From Fratercula arctica (taxonomy: Eukaryota; Chordata; Aves; Charadriiformes; Alcidae), in contig CANTUZ010000001.1 of assembly GCA_947846985.1 (NCBI GenBank), positions 6,121,504 to 6,185,503 on the forward strand: a DNA stretch of 64,000 nt, read 5' to 3'. Position numbers and translations under genes: made by a program. Each line of letters starts with the position of its first letter. Position 1 is the stretch's first letter. Positions 36,259-48,840 of the stretch are shown piece after piece. A model generated the notes under the pieces. That model was given only the letters and a program-made list of their open reading frames with translations. It made no database searches and was not told the origin of the DNA.

Positions 36259-39200
36259 TAGGTCATATAAAATCATAATAAAATGAAGAGGAAATTCAAG
36301 ATATTTTTAGAAATCAACAAATCCTTATTTTTCAATGAAATTTCACAGCACAGTACGTCTCCAGCTCCAGCTACAAACATATATGTACACTGAGCGACTG
36401 CACAGCATATGCATATATTTATGTATGTAACATACATATGTATGTACATACACACACACATATTTTACACCTATTTTACACATGCAATTAATACATATAT
36501 TCATACTGTAAGTTTCTGTTATGTTATAAATGTTATACAATCTCTGTTTCTACATCCAAGAATGCTCCTTTTAGTTTTTCTTCTCTTTCTTGAGTGAAGA
36601 GAGCAGTCGACCTGGCTTTCACTGACGCTTTTACAAAACAAGGGGCCAGGACCCCACAGTTAAGAACATTTTCTCTGCCAAGTTAATTCTTTCTACTCAA
36701 TGGGATTATCCCAAGCAATTTCCCTTTTGAGTGTTTCTGCAGTAGGGCAGGGTAATTGTACTGTCGATGATACAGTGTAAAGTTTTAATATTTTCTTTAG
36801 TCGATCCAGATTCAAACTGCTGGGAGCTACGCAGGGTCTCAGCAGCCTCACTGCTTTACTATTGTTTAAGCCTACAGTCATTTTACTGAAAGACTGCTCT
36901 TGCACGGCATTGACCCAGCTGTATCTGAAGATCTTCACAATCACACTGTGAGCCTCTAACATTTGAGCTAACAACCAAGTTCCAAATATGTCCTTGGCTC
37001 AAAAGACACCCCAAAGTGGACAACAGTGGCATTTTTCTTACATTATAGTAAGTTATTCTTTCATTTGGGCCAGCTTACACAAATTCTCCTAACCTTGATT
37101 TAAACTTATATCTCCCTCAAATATCTTCAGAAGATGATCAAAATCACTAATTCCCTATTTCAGCCAATGTTTTCTATTTATTTATTTTTTTTTTCCTAAA
37201 TGACAAAGCTTCTAGATCTTTAATAAACACTTCCAATTTGAACTCTTTGCCAGTGTGGCTAGTAAAGCCGGTCAGAAAGGGAGCTTTATAGGCTCTCACT
37301 TCAATGGTTTCCCATTGATCAGCCATCAGTGGTTTCCACTCAGTGGAAAAGTAAGAGTTTTTAGGAGAAAAAAGCAACAGGAAAATTTTCACTTTTTGGG
37401 GGGTCTGAAATATCACTTCTCATAGAAAAAGACATTTCCCTTTGCCAGAACTGGCTGTTCTTTCCCAAGTATGAATTATTCAAGTTTTGTGTGCTAAACT
37501 CTACACGGTTCTGTGAATAAAAAAAAACTACTGGGAAGACCCTGCTCCGGAATGTCCCTAGCACCATCAAACCAGCACATTTTCCAATCCATCCCTAGTC
37601 AGGGGTACTTTCCCACTCTATGAGTTGTCCTTTATGGAGATGGAGTTACAGCGAACGCTTTCTTGAAAGGGTTTTTTTCCCCAGTATATATATAAGTGCC
37701 TAACATCTACTGCCAATTAAAATAATAAACAAACAGCATAAACTATATGAATTAGAAAAGGGTATAATTGCCCTTTTCAGTCATATAAATGAGTGGTTGT
37801 CTTGCTACAGGGAAGAGATAAACTAGACGGGAAGAGGCAAACTAGACTGGAATTCATTTTCACCTCCCATGGTGAAATCTTTTATTGTTGTTTTTCTGTG
37901 CTACAATGGGGGAATACAAAACCTAAGTCACAACAAAGCAATAACGCCGCATTGATGTGTTCCCAGAATTGAAGCCATAGGCAAGCGACACTACTTACTG
38001 CCGGGCCCCAATTCAAGTCTCCTTACAGCCCTCTGGGCATTGCCAGACTAAATAGCTTTGAAAGGGGGAACAGCACATTAGCAGCCCCTCTGAGACAATC
38101 TAAGTAGAGTTACTGCATAAAACCCCCAGTTTAAATTATGTTAATAGAGCTGCAAGCTGCAAAGAAATTATTTATCAGAACTAGTGCAAGACCCTAGAGT
38201 TTATGCATTTTTTACATCAGACTTCCATTCCCTCGCTGCAGTCCTGGGTCTCTCCAAAAAAACCTTTATATGCCGTCGGCAATTGGGAATCTGTCATTTA
38301 TATCATCTGTGCTTTGACCAGATGCGGTCCTTAATGCCATTCATGCCAGGGCTTCTCTGAGTCTGTTCTCTAGAGTGCACCGAACCACTCTTTGTGCCCC
38401 AGAGTGCGCCAAAGCCCTCAGTGCAAACCCAGCGTGGCCATGACATTGTATGAATGGTGTGTGGCAGATGGCACGTACCACATCTGTCCCCTCTGCTGAA
38501 ACATGCAAGGTAAAGTGCTTCAAAGGAATGGCTGCAGTTGCCTAAGTAAGTCAGAAAGATAATTCTTAAATATTTGGGAACAAGGACTACCTTTTCACTG
38601 CATGTAAATAAGTAAGAGCTTGACCTTGGAGCACCAGCTACGGTATGAAATGACAATTGGCCAAGCCCAGGGTTCTCCCAGTGAATGTATATGTATCAGG
38701 ATCCTTCATGGATCAGGCAAACAAATGAATAAAGCCAAGAACAGAGCGGGGAAGGTGAAAAGATGTATAAAGTATCTGAAGTGACCCCAGAAAGGTTAAT
38801 TGGTTTGGTTTTGGGACAACTATGTACCAGTCGCACTGATTATGAGAATGTTCACCAGAGGATGCTTCCGCTGGCAACAACCTGTGCTTTAAGGAAAGAA
38901 AATCAGATTGTCTCCAGCCCCAGTTTCATCCTCTCTGATTTCACAGTGCACTCAACTGCTTGAAGGAGGGAGAATTGCTCAACAGAACACCATCTGAGAT
39001 GACTGAATGGCATTGCTACAATGGGAAGAGGTTTGCATCCAGGATTTCATCAAGAGAGACACCGCGGCGAGGTAGGACCTGATTCCTGTCTCACTAGCAC
39101 CAGCTCGAATCAGAAGGAAGCTAATGAAGCCAATAGACAGTCAAAAGCGATGGGGTTGGACCCACACTAAAGGTGTGGGAAAATCAGCAGGAAGAGCGAA

Positions 39201-40865
39201 GGGTTCAACGTAGCTGTATGTACATTTAAACTCGCAATTCATGAAAATACCAAGCATGAGAAAAATCAAAGGTAATCTCGGATTATAAATGGGTCCATTT
39301 AGTTTTGACATTAAAAGGTAGGTGTCATCTTCCTGGCTTTTAGGTCTCTAATAATTTCATTCTCCTTTTCCATAATTCATAGCCTTTCACAGTTTATTGA
39401 ATCCTTCAAGACTACTCACCCTTTCTTTTTCATCTTTTTATTTTAGTTCCAAAATTTGTGTGTGCGTACATGCTTGGGAAGAAATGTAAAAGAGCTACTT
39501 AGCATTTGAAGGAGTGCTGCAAACAGTTATTTCAAGCCTTTTGTTCTAAAATAAAATAAAAAAGCCAAGGGAGGTGATTTTTCAAATTTGTTTCAGAAGA
39601 GTTTTTATCACTCAGATTTAAGAGAAAGAATTTTCCCCTGGCATAAGCCATCATCAATCTATGGTGCTGCTCTAATTTACACCACCTGAGGATTGAAAGT
39701 GACATAAAGTGAGCAACTAAAAAGAAAGAGACCACACGTGACAAACATCTGTCACATCGCTTAATACAGTGTTGTTCAAGGAATGAGGTGACAAGAATTG
39801 GTGTAGTGCCAAAAAGCAGAGCAGGAGAAAAACTTCAGAATTTACTGCAGGTTTTCCTAACTCCTACAATTACTTTGAAAATGCAGTAAATAGAAATACA
39901 GAAATACGTGTTCATATTAGCAGAAATTGGTTGGACAGTTTTATCATTTCTTTAAAGATGAGCTGCTGCAGGTGAGTTTGCAGAATGGCTTCTGCAATTT
40001 TATGCGGCCCAAAGTTCTCTTGCAGGATCTTTCTCATGGATAATTTGTAGTTCCTTCTACTGACTCACAGAGTAAAGAAACTCTGCAAACCCAAGTGTCG
40101 GATACAATGAGAAAATGAGGACAGTGCACACACGCAATGGCATGCAGAAGAGGAGTCACACATGCAAAACTCAAATTCTTTTCAGAGAAAGTGTCTTGGG
40201 GAACCTGCGGGCAGAAGGAAGCCTCGGGGTCCATATCCCAATAAAGACCTTCGCTTGGGACATTGCTTTGGAAATGAAACCTTAACTTTATGGATACTAC
40301 AAGAAAAGGATTATAGGAGCATAACAAGATATTCCAGAAGAAATCCCATAGTCCTAAGAGTCTGCAGGCAGAAGTTAATGTGTTGGTCAGTTAAGGCATT
40401 CCCCTCATAATTTCAACATTTGTGGCACCATGTTTGGTCTTCATACTTTGTTAACAGGTTATTACTTGTTATAAATGTGACACTACATGGTACGATGTCT
40501 CATAAAACAATGTATGAGTATGTGCAGTATGTCTCCTTAAAGTTGTAATAGAAACAAGAAGACTGAAGCAGGAAATATGTAATTAAGATTGTTAGTACTT
40601 GTACAATTAAAGGACCTGGGGGATGAGGAAAGAAGGTAAAACTCTCATCCCTCCATCACAGTAGCAGAAACCCCAGTCACAGGGGAATGAGTAAGGGGCA
40701 GCAGGGGAGAAGAGTCCCTTCCAAGTATCCTTCCACATCCCTTGGAAATAAGAAAAGAATAGTGACGGGGGCAGGGAGGAAAGCAGCAGTCAAGAAAATA
40801 AACCATTTTCTAAGAGGGGGGAGTTGGAGGGTTCAATTTACTGTAAGAGAAAGACAAATCCAATT
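36259..40865. other. Non-coding stretch, no gene seen
   Basis: I recognise no exon, RNA gene or transposon here. It includes a mixed AT/GT/CA simple-repeat patch (listed) and moderately GC-richer unique DNA around 37.9-39.2 kb. Frames of up to 117 codons (38303-38656, minus) show no family resemblance. Confidence 0.6.
36376..36510. repeat. Alternating purine-pyrimidine simple repeat (AT, GTAT, CA)
   Basis: A patch of imperfect TATG/CATA units, a (CA)n run and AT units gives long stretches of alternating purine and pyrimidine, with several small palindromes such as 'acatatgt'. It is a degenerate microsatellite. Confidence 0.85.
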
Positions 40866-40898
40866 CCCTTCCAACCTGACAATTCTATGATTCTGTGT
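40866..40898 (+). mobile_element. CR1 LINE 3' tail, first of two
   Basis: 'cccttccaacctgac' followed by 'aattctatgattctgtg' is a sense-orientation CR1 3' terminus with two octamer-type units. The part upstream is too diverged to trace further. Confidence 0.85.
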
Positions 40899-40904
40899 GA
40901 TGGT

Positions 40905-40988
40905 TTTTGTCAGAGTTAGGTTGATGGTTCGACTTGATGATCTGAAAGGTCCCTTCCAACCTGGGCAATTCTATGGTTCTATAGAACT
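40905..40988 (+). mobile_element. CR1 LINE 3' tail, second of two
   Basis: 'ttaggttgatggttcgac', 'ttgatgatctgaaaggtcc', 'ttccaacctgggc' and a final 'aattctatggttctat' form a typical CR1 3' terminus on the plus strand. It starts a few bases after the first tail ends, so one CR1 probably inserted at or next to the tail of another. Confidence 0.9.
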
Positions 40989-41110
40989 GACATATTGAAA
41001 CAGCCAAGAAGCATCTTTATTGATAGATATAAACTTAGTAATTAAATAATTATTAAAAGATAACTAATCAAATATAACCTTAGTAATGTTAACAGAACTA
41101 AGTAGTTTTA

Positions 41111-41149
41111 GTTATTTATTTGTCTGATTGTTTATTTATTTGTTTGATT
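41111..41149. repeat. Two-copy TTATTTG-type tandem repeat
   Basis: 'gttatttatttgtctgatt' (41111-41129) is followed by 'gtttatttatttgtttgatt' (41130-41149), a near-exact second copy. Such a pattern usually comes from slippage. Confidence 0.85.
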
Positions 41150-41566
41150 ATTGAATGTCTTCTGTTGTAAATTTATGGTTTGAAGTAAACATTTTTTTTT
41201 AGCCTTAAATCTTGTCCAGGATGGAAGTTGCCCTTGACTGACCTGACACACAATTACATATCCATTGATGCAGAGAGTCTTAAAAATAATTTAAATGGTC
41301 ATCTTGGCAAGTGTCCAGCTCCTTAGCATACACTACAAGGGTGTGCAGCATGTGCCACCACAGAAGGGTTGTTAGGCAGGTTTGAGGTCTACTGCACAAA
41401 ACTCAGAGACGAGGGGTCCTCTGGGGTCACTGACAACAGGGAATACTCCACGTCATGAGCAGGGAATGAGGATCATGCTTGACTCTAAGAGAGAGACTTT
41501 ACAAGAGGCCAGGTTCTTTTATTGGGGTACTTCTAGCAAGAAATTTTATTTCTATTTTTGTTCTTT

Positions 41567-41610
41567 CGCTTTTTTTTTTTTCTTTTTTGCCTTTCCCCCC
41601 CCCCTCCCCC
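41567..41610. repeat. Polypyrimidine patch (T run then C run)
   Basis: A T-rich stretch, 'gcc' and then about ten C plus a further CCCCC form a pyrimidine tract of around 40 bases with few interruptions. Confidence 0.85.
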
Positions 41611-42477
41611 GGAGCAGGAAGGGAAAGGGGAGAGGAAAAGACTATGCTCAGCACAGGGGGAATAGTCAAATCTTGCAAGTTGTTAACCCAAAAGAAGACG
41701 ATACCCGATTTTCTGTATTTTAAATTCTACATCAGCAGAGGGAGTACAAAGGATCCCTCTGCGTGTGTTTATATGTTATTTACTCCTAGAAGAACACTCA
41801 GACTCTTTCTGTATTGCAGCAACACCAACCCATCAATAAACAGGAATGAAAATAAGAATGTGTATAAATGTTCCTGGGGGACAACTGCTTGTTTGATTGA
41901 AAGAAAGTATCCATCTTTTATACACCATTGTGCAATATTTTCTTCATGCATCATATGAAAAATAATGCAAAGAAAGCCTAGTTAGCATTGCTGTGACAAC
42001 TGCCAGAAGGTATGTAATATACAATTTTCCCCTAAATCATTTCATTTTGGAGAAAACCCTAAAACCTATTTGTCCACAGTCAAGTGGGAAGCATTATTAA
42101 TTATAGGGTCAAGTCAGCCACAAAAAATCTCATCATTCTTAAAATGCTGCAAAAATATTTAAATTATTCAAAGGTCTTGACTGAGAAACCTGAAGACAGC
42201 TTTGGGTTGGGTGACAAGTATGTTTTTCTGGCCGTACACCTGCTGTGAAAAGAGAATTATATCATCATGGCTTTTGCCGCTCTACAGTCCATGACAGCCT
42301 GTCTGTGCTCATAGGATTTAGACTCAGAGCTGGTTAACACCAGATTTTTGGAAGAGTGGGCAAAGTTGGATCCCTTCTGCCTTTAGACATAGTTGGATTA
42401 TCATTTGGTTTTTCAAACAATGCTGCATATTTTCCTGCCCTCCCAGATAATAGACCTCTAAAAATATCTTCATCCAG

Positions 42478-42527
42478 TTGCAAATATCATATCTAGATGC
42501 CCTTGCAAATATCATATCTAGATGCCC
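42478..42527. repeat. Perfect 25-bp tandem duplication
   Basis: The 25-base unit at 42478-42502, starting 'ttgcaaatatcatatctag', is repeated exactly at 42503-42527. With no differences between copies, the duplication must be recent or was assembled twice in error. Confidence 0.95.
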
Positions 42528-42962
42528 TGTTGAGTTGGAAAACATTGGCCTTATTGAAAATGAGTGTCAAATCTTTCTTAATTGTTACTGTCTTGGTTTA
42601 TTTCCCTATGTGCCTCAGGCATCCACAAAAAGGACATCGTTTTGATAGTCTAGAGTGATTAATTACAGAAAGAGAAAATGAAAGAAGCAGATTGGTGTGA
42701 CAGCACATGGACTATAAGAGTTGTATGGGTCACTCCAGAGGTTCCACTAGGTCAATAGTTCATGCGATCAGTAGTGGAGACCCATGAAAGTAGAAGAAGT
42801 GGCCACAGTTAGAGAATTGTACACCCAGCAATATCCTCCCACCTTCTGGAAATCTGTCACCTTCTGGGTGACTTGAGCTGGTGGTTGTATGTTTAAATTT
42901 ATAATCTAGAATCACTTGTATTTTACTTACCATTCTTACGAGGATAGAAAAACATTTAAATT

Positions 42963-43060
42963 AATAGAATTGAAAAATTATTTCTTTAGAAAGGACCTCT
43001 GGAGGACATCTGGTCTAAATACCTGTTCAAAGCAGGATCAGTATTGGAATATTTCCAGAA
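42963..43060 (-). mobile_element. CR1 LINE 3' end fragment
   Basis: 'tagaattgaaaaattat' followed by 'agaaaggacctctggagg', 'acatctggtctaaat' and 'acctgttcaaagcagg' matches the antisense 3' part of a CR1 subfamily that has 'cctgctcaaagcagg' after the octamer tail. It is diverged and on the minus strand. Confidence 0.82.
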
Positions 43061-46000
43061 GAACGGGTATCTGTAGCAATTTTCAGTCACAAGAATTAAA
43101 AAACAAAGAAACAAGTGAAACCCTTTGACAGTAACTAGGCACCAGTGAATTTCTGTCATAGTCCATGGTTTTAAAACTTTTCAGACTTTCTTCCCTGCAT
43201 ATGGGCTACATTTGTATAGTTTCAAATGCACAATATACTCTAAAGCCAAATCACGGAGCTAACTTGATGGGCAGAACTGAAAGCAGATAGTATGTTGAAA
43301 GTAAATCTATAGAGAAAGAGAAATAAGCCAATACATGAGAATCACTTATTTCAGTCTGACACACATATTGTTTAGCATCATTTATCAACTGCATAGCAAG
43401 TTATAGTCCTGTCAGAGCATCAGTTATTTCAGGAAAAAAACCAGCTTCCCAGACCTTCAGAGGCATGCTGGGTCCCTGACAGAGTGCTACGGTGTGCTGT
43501 GTCCCGTATCCCCTGGTCACCTGTCCTGTATTCATGGCTTCACAGATCCCAAGCTTACCCAAAGTCATGAAGAGAAACCCTCGCCAGCAAAATACAGGCG
43601 TCTTACACGTAGCGATTTCCCTCTAAACATCTCACGATTGTGCAACCCTAATTCGACGTGCTTCTTTCGTAACAGAGCATGGGTGCCCTTCTCCGGGCTA
43701 TTCTGGCCAGACTGTTCAACAGATGGCAAAGAAAAGTCATGTATGTCCTCAGCAGCTAACCCATATGCGGCTTGAAAAGAAAATGCAGAAAGCTACAGTA
43801 ACGTGACAGAATCCATTACTGGCTTTTAATCCTGACAGTGCTGCAGAGACGAGCCATGAGCACAGCTGTATGTGCCTTCGGGAGAACACTTTGCTCAGCT
43901 CTGGTTCAGAAACAGATCATTAGAAGTAAATCAATATAACCTGCCGTTCTTCTTCACTCTGTCCTCTTTCAGCAAACTAATCAGCAGCACAGCGCTGGAT
44001 ATTGAGAGCTATATTCTGGCTGAACCAATCCGCATCAGACTGAAAACCAGCGGAAACCAGCAGCAGCAGCAAAACAGGGAGGATTTGTTCTTTCTAAAGA
44101 AAAGTGAGGGTAAAAAGTCACAAAAATTACCATGCTGTTTCCAGGCTATGAAAACCATGATGTGACAACCTGCATTAGTAATTTTTGTGCAAGAAGAACA
44201 GCCAGGGCTAGATTTTATTTTGTCACTTCATGCATCTGAAATATGTGTATAATATTGAATATTTCCATGTTTGTGTGTTATTAGCAATATGCTGTGTCCT
44301 AACCATCATTTCTGATGCACAGTAAATGAGCACTGCCGTAATAACTTTTAAACATAGTGTTCTTTTGCCTGCTTTGTTTCATGAGAAGGAAGGAAAGGGT
44401 ATGAAGGTGGCTTCTGTAAGGCCATGCAAAATATCTATTTAACAGTGCTGTGCTGAATTATGGAGCCCTGAGCACCAAGCCCCTGCCTTAACCGTAACAC
44501 TATCCTTATCTTTCTGATCTTGTGATCCTACAAAGATCTCCATTGCTCTGAGCTAGACACTTTTGCCCTATGGGAGAAAGATGTTTTAGCAGAAGATTTA
44601 CTAAGCGATCAAAATTACATACTGAACAGGGTCTGAAGGTCTCAGGAAGCCCACCAGCCCTACTGGAAGAGCTAGCCAGGAAACAGTATTTCACTTCAAT
44701 GGAAAATGTCACAGTTGGGGGAAAAATAATTAAAAAAAAAAAAAAAAAAAAGAATAAAATCACTTGGCAAATATATAGAGAAATTAAATTCAATGATATG
44801 TCTTGATGTTCCTGAGAACAAGCTTCTGTATCCCAAAAGACGTTGCTGGCAGCCCTGCCCAGGTGAGTGCATTTCCACTCCGGGTTCCTGGAGGGTCTCA
44901 CCCTCAGCTCATCTGCAATCTGCTTCCTGACCTTCTGCAGACACACACCAGTATCTGGAGGCACTTCGACTAAGACAGAAAGTTTCTTGGAAGGCAGATT
45001 GGTGGGCGAGCTGGCAGGAAACCAGGCAGGTTCGCTGTCAGCCTTGCTCCTCTTGGAATTGACACGCTCCCGGGGAACGTTTCACTTTGACAAATCGGCA
45101 TTTTTCCAACGGGAAACATTCTGTCAGAACATTTCTGCCCACTTCTGCTGCGTCTTCATCCTTGTCACTCTCTGCCCCGATGAGAAAATTTGGCTGTTGG
45201 GTTTAGCGCAGATCGGCTGCCCTTCTCTCCAGGCAAGATGTTGAACTTGCTCATCCCCCATCCCTTCCCCTTGGGCAATGCCAGTAGGACATGACATAGG
45301 AAAAACGTTCTTGCGCTCCTTCTCTGTCACCTACCCTTTAAACTGCCAGAATATTGGCTACAGAAAAAGCACACAAGTTGTGTTTCGTCCCTTAACAATG
45401 CTTATGAGCTTTTCTGTAAGAGAACAGAGGTTGGGGGTTATATTTGTTTACAGTCTCTAGTATAGCATGTTATCGCATCAATGTAATAAAATGTGAGTGC
45501 ATTATTTTTACATACTGCAGCAGATTTAATTACTGCTACTTGCAAAAATAAATGCCACTTGTTGCCACAATTATGAGGTACAATAGCAGATATCAAGCAC
45601 TCTGCTGTTCGCACAGTTTTAATGAGAAGCCGTTACTTCATTCAGGTTCCCTTTTTCCTCCAAAATGCAATTAACAAACAGTGATTAGTTGAGCCAATTC
45701 CAAATTGTATTCAAATGAAAGCAATTTGGCTAGTTTGTAGGTCCAATAGGTGATACTTTCTGAAGTCTCAAAGAGAATTAATTGCATGTTTCCACCCAAA
45801 CGTGTTCTAGGGAGGGGAAAGATAAAAGGTGTCTTTGATACAAAGGCTTTCTTCCTGACAATGCAAATCATTCTCTATAAAAGCACATCATTTGGACCAG
45901 CCTACGAGACTGCCTGAGAAATTTGTATCTCCACAAGAAATTTCTCTTCTTTGGAGGAAGTATTGTCCCTTAACGTGCAAAATGTTCCTCTTCAGCATAA

Positions 46001-48109
46001 CTACACATCCGAAAACCTCCAGCTGCTGCCATTTTAACAAACTTCACATAAATAAAGACCCTTTTTTAATAGTGATTTCTAATTCATGTTCAAAACCTGA
46101 AAGGAAACATTCAGATGTGTTCTAATAACTTCTAGCCACTGATAAATCAGTGATGTGTTTATACGGATGTGATTTTCTTATCTTCTTTGCAAAACGCTTG
46201 GTCAGATATCTCAGCTTCACAGTAAATACAGAATATCTCTACAGTTTAATTTTCAAACAAGTTCAGACGCAGAAGCTGTGGCAGCATAATGACAATTCTG
46301 ATGGCAGGATTAATGGTTTCAGCTCCTACCCAGAGCAAGCAGAAAGCTTTCTATTTATAACTGCATTATTTCCATGTCATTTATTATTTCTCAGGTATCC
46401 CAAGAGTTAAAAGTCTGAAAAAGCAACTGCAACGTACAAGTAACCAAGAATGCAAGGACTTCAAAATGTAAAGATCAGTAACTCCTCCAAATCTCCCACA
46501 GACTATTTCCACAAACCTAAGAGGGTCGATAAAAATCCCATTGTATTTTATGCAAGAATAAGACTGTTTTCTTTGGAGTCCTGGCCAAATTCTAATTACC
46601 TTCAGCCTACCTAGAGTTCTCCCTGAAGTATTAATGGGATGTGGTTTTCTTCACTTTCTGTCCTAAATTGTTGTAAAGTGCTCTATTAAACAGCTGCTCA
46701 AACCTGGCTATATTTTACCGGGGAACAAAATAATAATGGATTTATACCCAGCACACATACACAAGCAGGAGGTATGCTACACAGGTATTAAAAACACTGC
46801 CATCAGAGGATGTTATTAGCTGTGTGGACTGACCACCGGCTGTCTCAAAACAGATATAATGAGAGTTAATAATACATGCAAGGTTTTATCCCAGGATGTG
46901 CTTGTGACTCCGCTTGCATGACAACTAAGTCAATAAAGGTTCACTGAAGTTAAAAATGGGTCCATTTTTCCATGTTTTTTCCCCTCCATAGAGCTGCAGG
47001 AGCAGCTGATCTGCATTCAGTCCCCCGTGAGAATGAAAACTCATTGCAAGTAGATGAAAATTGCGACATAAAAATATTATTTTTTGATGGTACTCTCACT
47101 GGATTGTTGCTGTGTTATAATTAAGGTTACAGCTAGAATTGCGATAACCAAACCAAGTTTGAGAGTATACTGTTTTTCCTCGACACATCCGCTCGTCTCT
47201 TACTTTCTTGGACTCCCACTCTCAGTCATGCCTCAGGTTTTGTAATTTACGCAGATGCATGGGATAAAGGCCCATCAAATGCTCAGAGATTTGTCTTTTG
47301 TCTTTCTAGTCCTCATCATTCATTAATGACACTCACAGACATGGCTTTGACTGCTTTCATTTTTTTCTCCTCCACTCCCTCTATTTCATGTTGCACAAAG
47401 AGCTGTGAAACAAAGACTCATCAAAGTCATCATTACACTACATTTATCCGCACAGAGCTGCCTTTCTCATCTATTAGCCTTTTTAAACGTTCCAAGTCCT
47501 TCTGTGGCTGGATTCCCTCTCATTATTTTGGCTTCCTTGTCACTCGTTGCTGGCTATTTCTGGAATCGCCCTCCTCCTCCTTTCCCCCTTCTCAGTTTTT
47601 TCTGGCCCAAATACCACTATGCATAATCTTCTATTTGTTCGAATTCAAACAAAATAGCATTTTTTGCTATTGTTAGCAAAATTAAAATTTTAAATGAGTT
47701 ATTGTTTGCACTGATTTTCATCTGTACAACTTATTAGTCCTTTTTTTTCACTTTCAAAGAGTGAAAAATCTTTGCTGGTCAACTATTTACATATATTTTT
47801 AATAAAGTGTAAATATGAAAAAAAAACAGATGACCTGATTTGTTTGCATCAGGTTAACTGCAGAAATCCCTTTACAGAAGTCTTTTGTAATAGATCATAG
47901 GTTTTTAGAGTTGAAGATCAATAAGTTAACAGTGAAAAAATAACAATAATTAAAAAAAAAAGTGTTGGTACTCTTATCCCCAATTCTCTCTCACCCAAAA
48001 CAGTGTCCCAAAATCATTCCTCTGTCCCATGACTGAGCAGCTACTGCATGAGCTGCTCACTGGATTTTGACAAGCTGCGTTCTCTGTCTATAGACGTCCT
48101 GCTAACTGG
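43061..48109. other. Non-coding stretch, no gene recognised
   Basis: This is unique non-coding DNA. Stretches near 45.46-45.72 kb and 46.7-47.1 kb have the even, AT-rich, repeat-free look of conserved regulatory DNA. Open frames of up to 152 codons (44506-44964, minus; partly across a poly-A tract) show no family resemblance. Confidence 0.55.
44732..44751. repeat. Poly-A run (20)
   Basis: Twenty consecutive A, the only homopolymer of at least 20 in the second half of the window. Confidence 0.95.
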
Positions 48110-48594
48110 GAGGTTTACCCTGGCTCCACCTTCTTTACTTCCTGATATTGGATATTTATACACATTGATAAAATCCCCTTTGAGCTTTCTTTTCTCCAGG
48201 CTGATCAGTCACAACCCTCAGCCTCTCCTTATACATCAAATGCTCCAGTGCCTTAGTCATCTTCATGGCCTTTACTGGACATACTCTAATATTTCCATGT
48301 CTCCCTTGTACTGGGGAGTCCAGCATTGGGCTCAGCATCCCAGATGTGTCTCATGAGACCTGAGCAGAGGAGATGGATCACCTTCCTCAACCTACTGGCA
48401 ATGCTCTACCCAATGCAACCCAGGAGGTGGATGGGCTGTTTGCCATGAGTGCACATTCCTCGCTCATGGTCAGCTTGGTGTCCTCCTGGACCCCCAGGTC
48501 CTTCTCTGCCAAGATGCTTTCCAGCTGGTCAGTGTCTAGATTTTCCTGGTGCTTGGGGTTATTCCTGCCCAGAGACAGGAACCAGCATTTTACA
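48110..48594 (-). mobile_element. CR1 LINE internal fragment
   Basis: The plus strand is antisense to the CR1 ORF2 3' half. Recognisable blocks are 'cctggctccaccttcttta', 'ttctccaggctgatcag', 'catgtctcccttgtactgg', 'gacccccaggtccttctc' and 'ggggttattcctgcccag'. The left end lacks the 3' UTR and octamer tail, so the copy is broken on both sides. It ends exactly where the next CR1 tail begins. Confidence 0.92.
48156..48594 (-). pseudogene. CR1 ORF2 C-terminal remnant
   Basis: Minus-strand frames carry pieces of the CR1 ORF2 C-terminus in the correct order. 'AEKDLGVQEDTKLTMSEECA' (frame 48387-48638) matches the family's 'AEKDLGVLVD.KL.MSQQCAL' block. 'TKALEHLMYKERLR' (frame 48156-48338) matches the downstream 'KGLEHLPYEERLREL' block. 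The blocks lie in different open frames with stops and shifts between them. The N-terminal endonuclease and the catalytic reverse-transcriptase motifs are absent. Confidence 0.88.
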
Positions 48595-48840
48595 GAAACA
48601 CAGAATGGCAGGGGTTGGAAGGGACCTCTGGAGATCATCTAGTCCAACCCCCTGCCAGAGCAGGTTCACCTAGACCAGGTTGCACAGGAACATGTCCAGG
48701 TGGGTTTTGAATGTCCCTAGAGATGGAGACTCCACCACCTCTCTGGGCAGCCCGTTCTAGTGCTCTGTTACCCTTAAAGCAAAGAATTTTTTCCTCATAA
48801 GGCTGAGATGTACCACTTGAAACAGAACAGCCACCGTAAA
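48595..48840 (-). mobile_element. CR1 LINE 3' end fragment abutting another CR1
   Basis: 'aaacacagaatggcagg', 'ggttggaagggacctctgg', 'agatcatctagtccaac', 'ctagaccaggttgcacagg', 'gactccaccacctctctggg' and 'cagcccgttctagtgctctg' follow the avian CR1 3' consensus closely in antisense. It is the best preserved CR1 here, and so probably the youngest. It lies on the minus strand and is 5'-truncated near 48840. Confidence 0.95.

Larger units (their letters stand above)
40989..42962. other. Non-coding stretch, no gene seen
   Basis: AT-rich non-coding DNA. It contains a TTTATTTG-type repeat (about 41111-41149, two near-identical 20-base units), a T-then-C rich patch at 41567-41610 and the 25-bp duplication listed separately. 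The 159-codon frame at 41479-41958 runs through the T/C patch and shows no family resemblance. Confidence 0.6.

Noticed and set aside
41479..41958. 159-codon plus-strand open frame
   Set aside because: It crosses a T-rich then C-rich tract that lacks stops in this frame. The remainder has no recognisable similarity.
44506..44964. 152-codon minus-strand frame
   Set aside because: Its middle is a poly-Phe stretch made by the A20 run. The flanks show no family resemblance.
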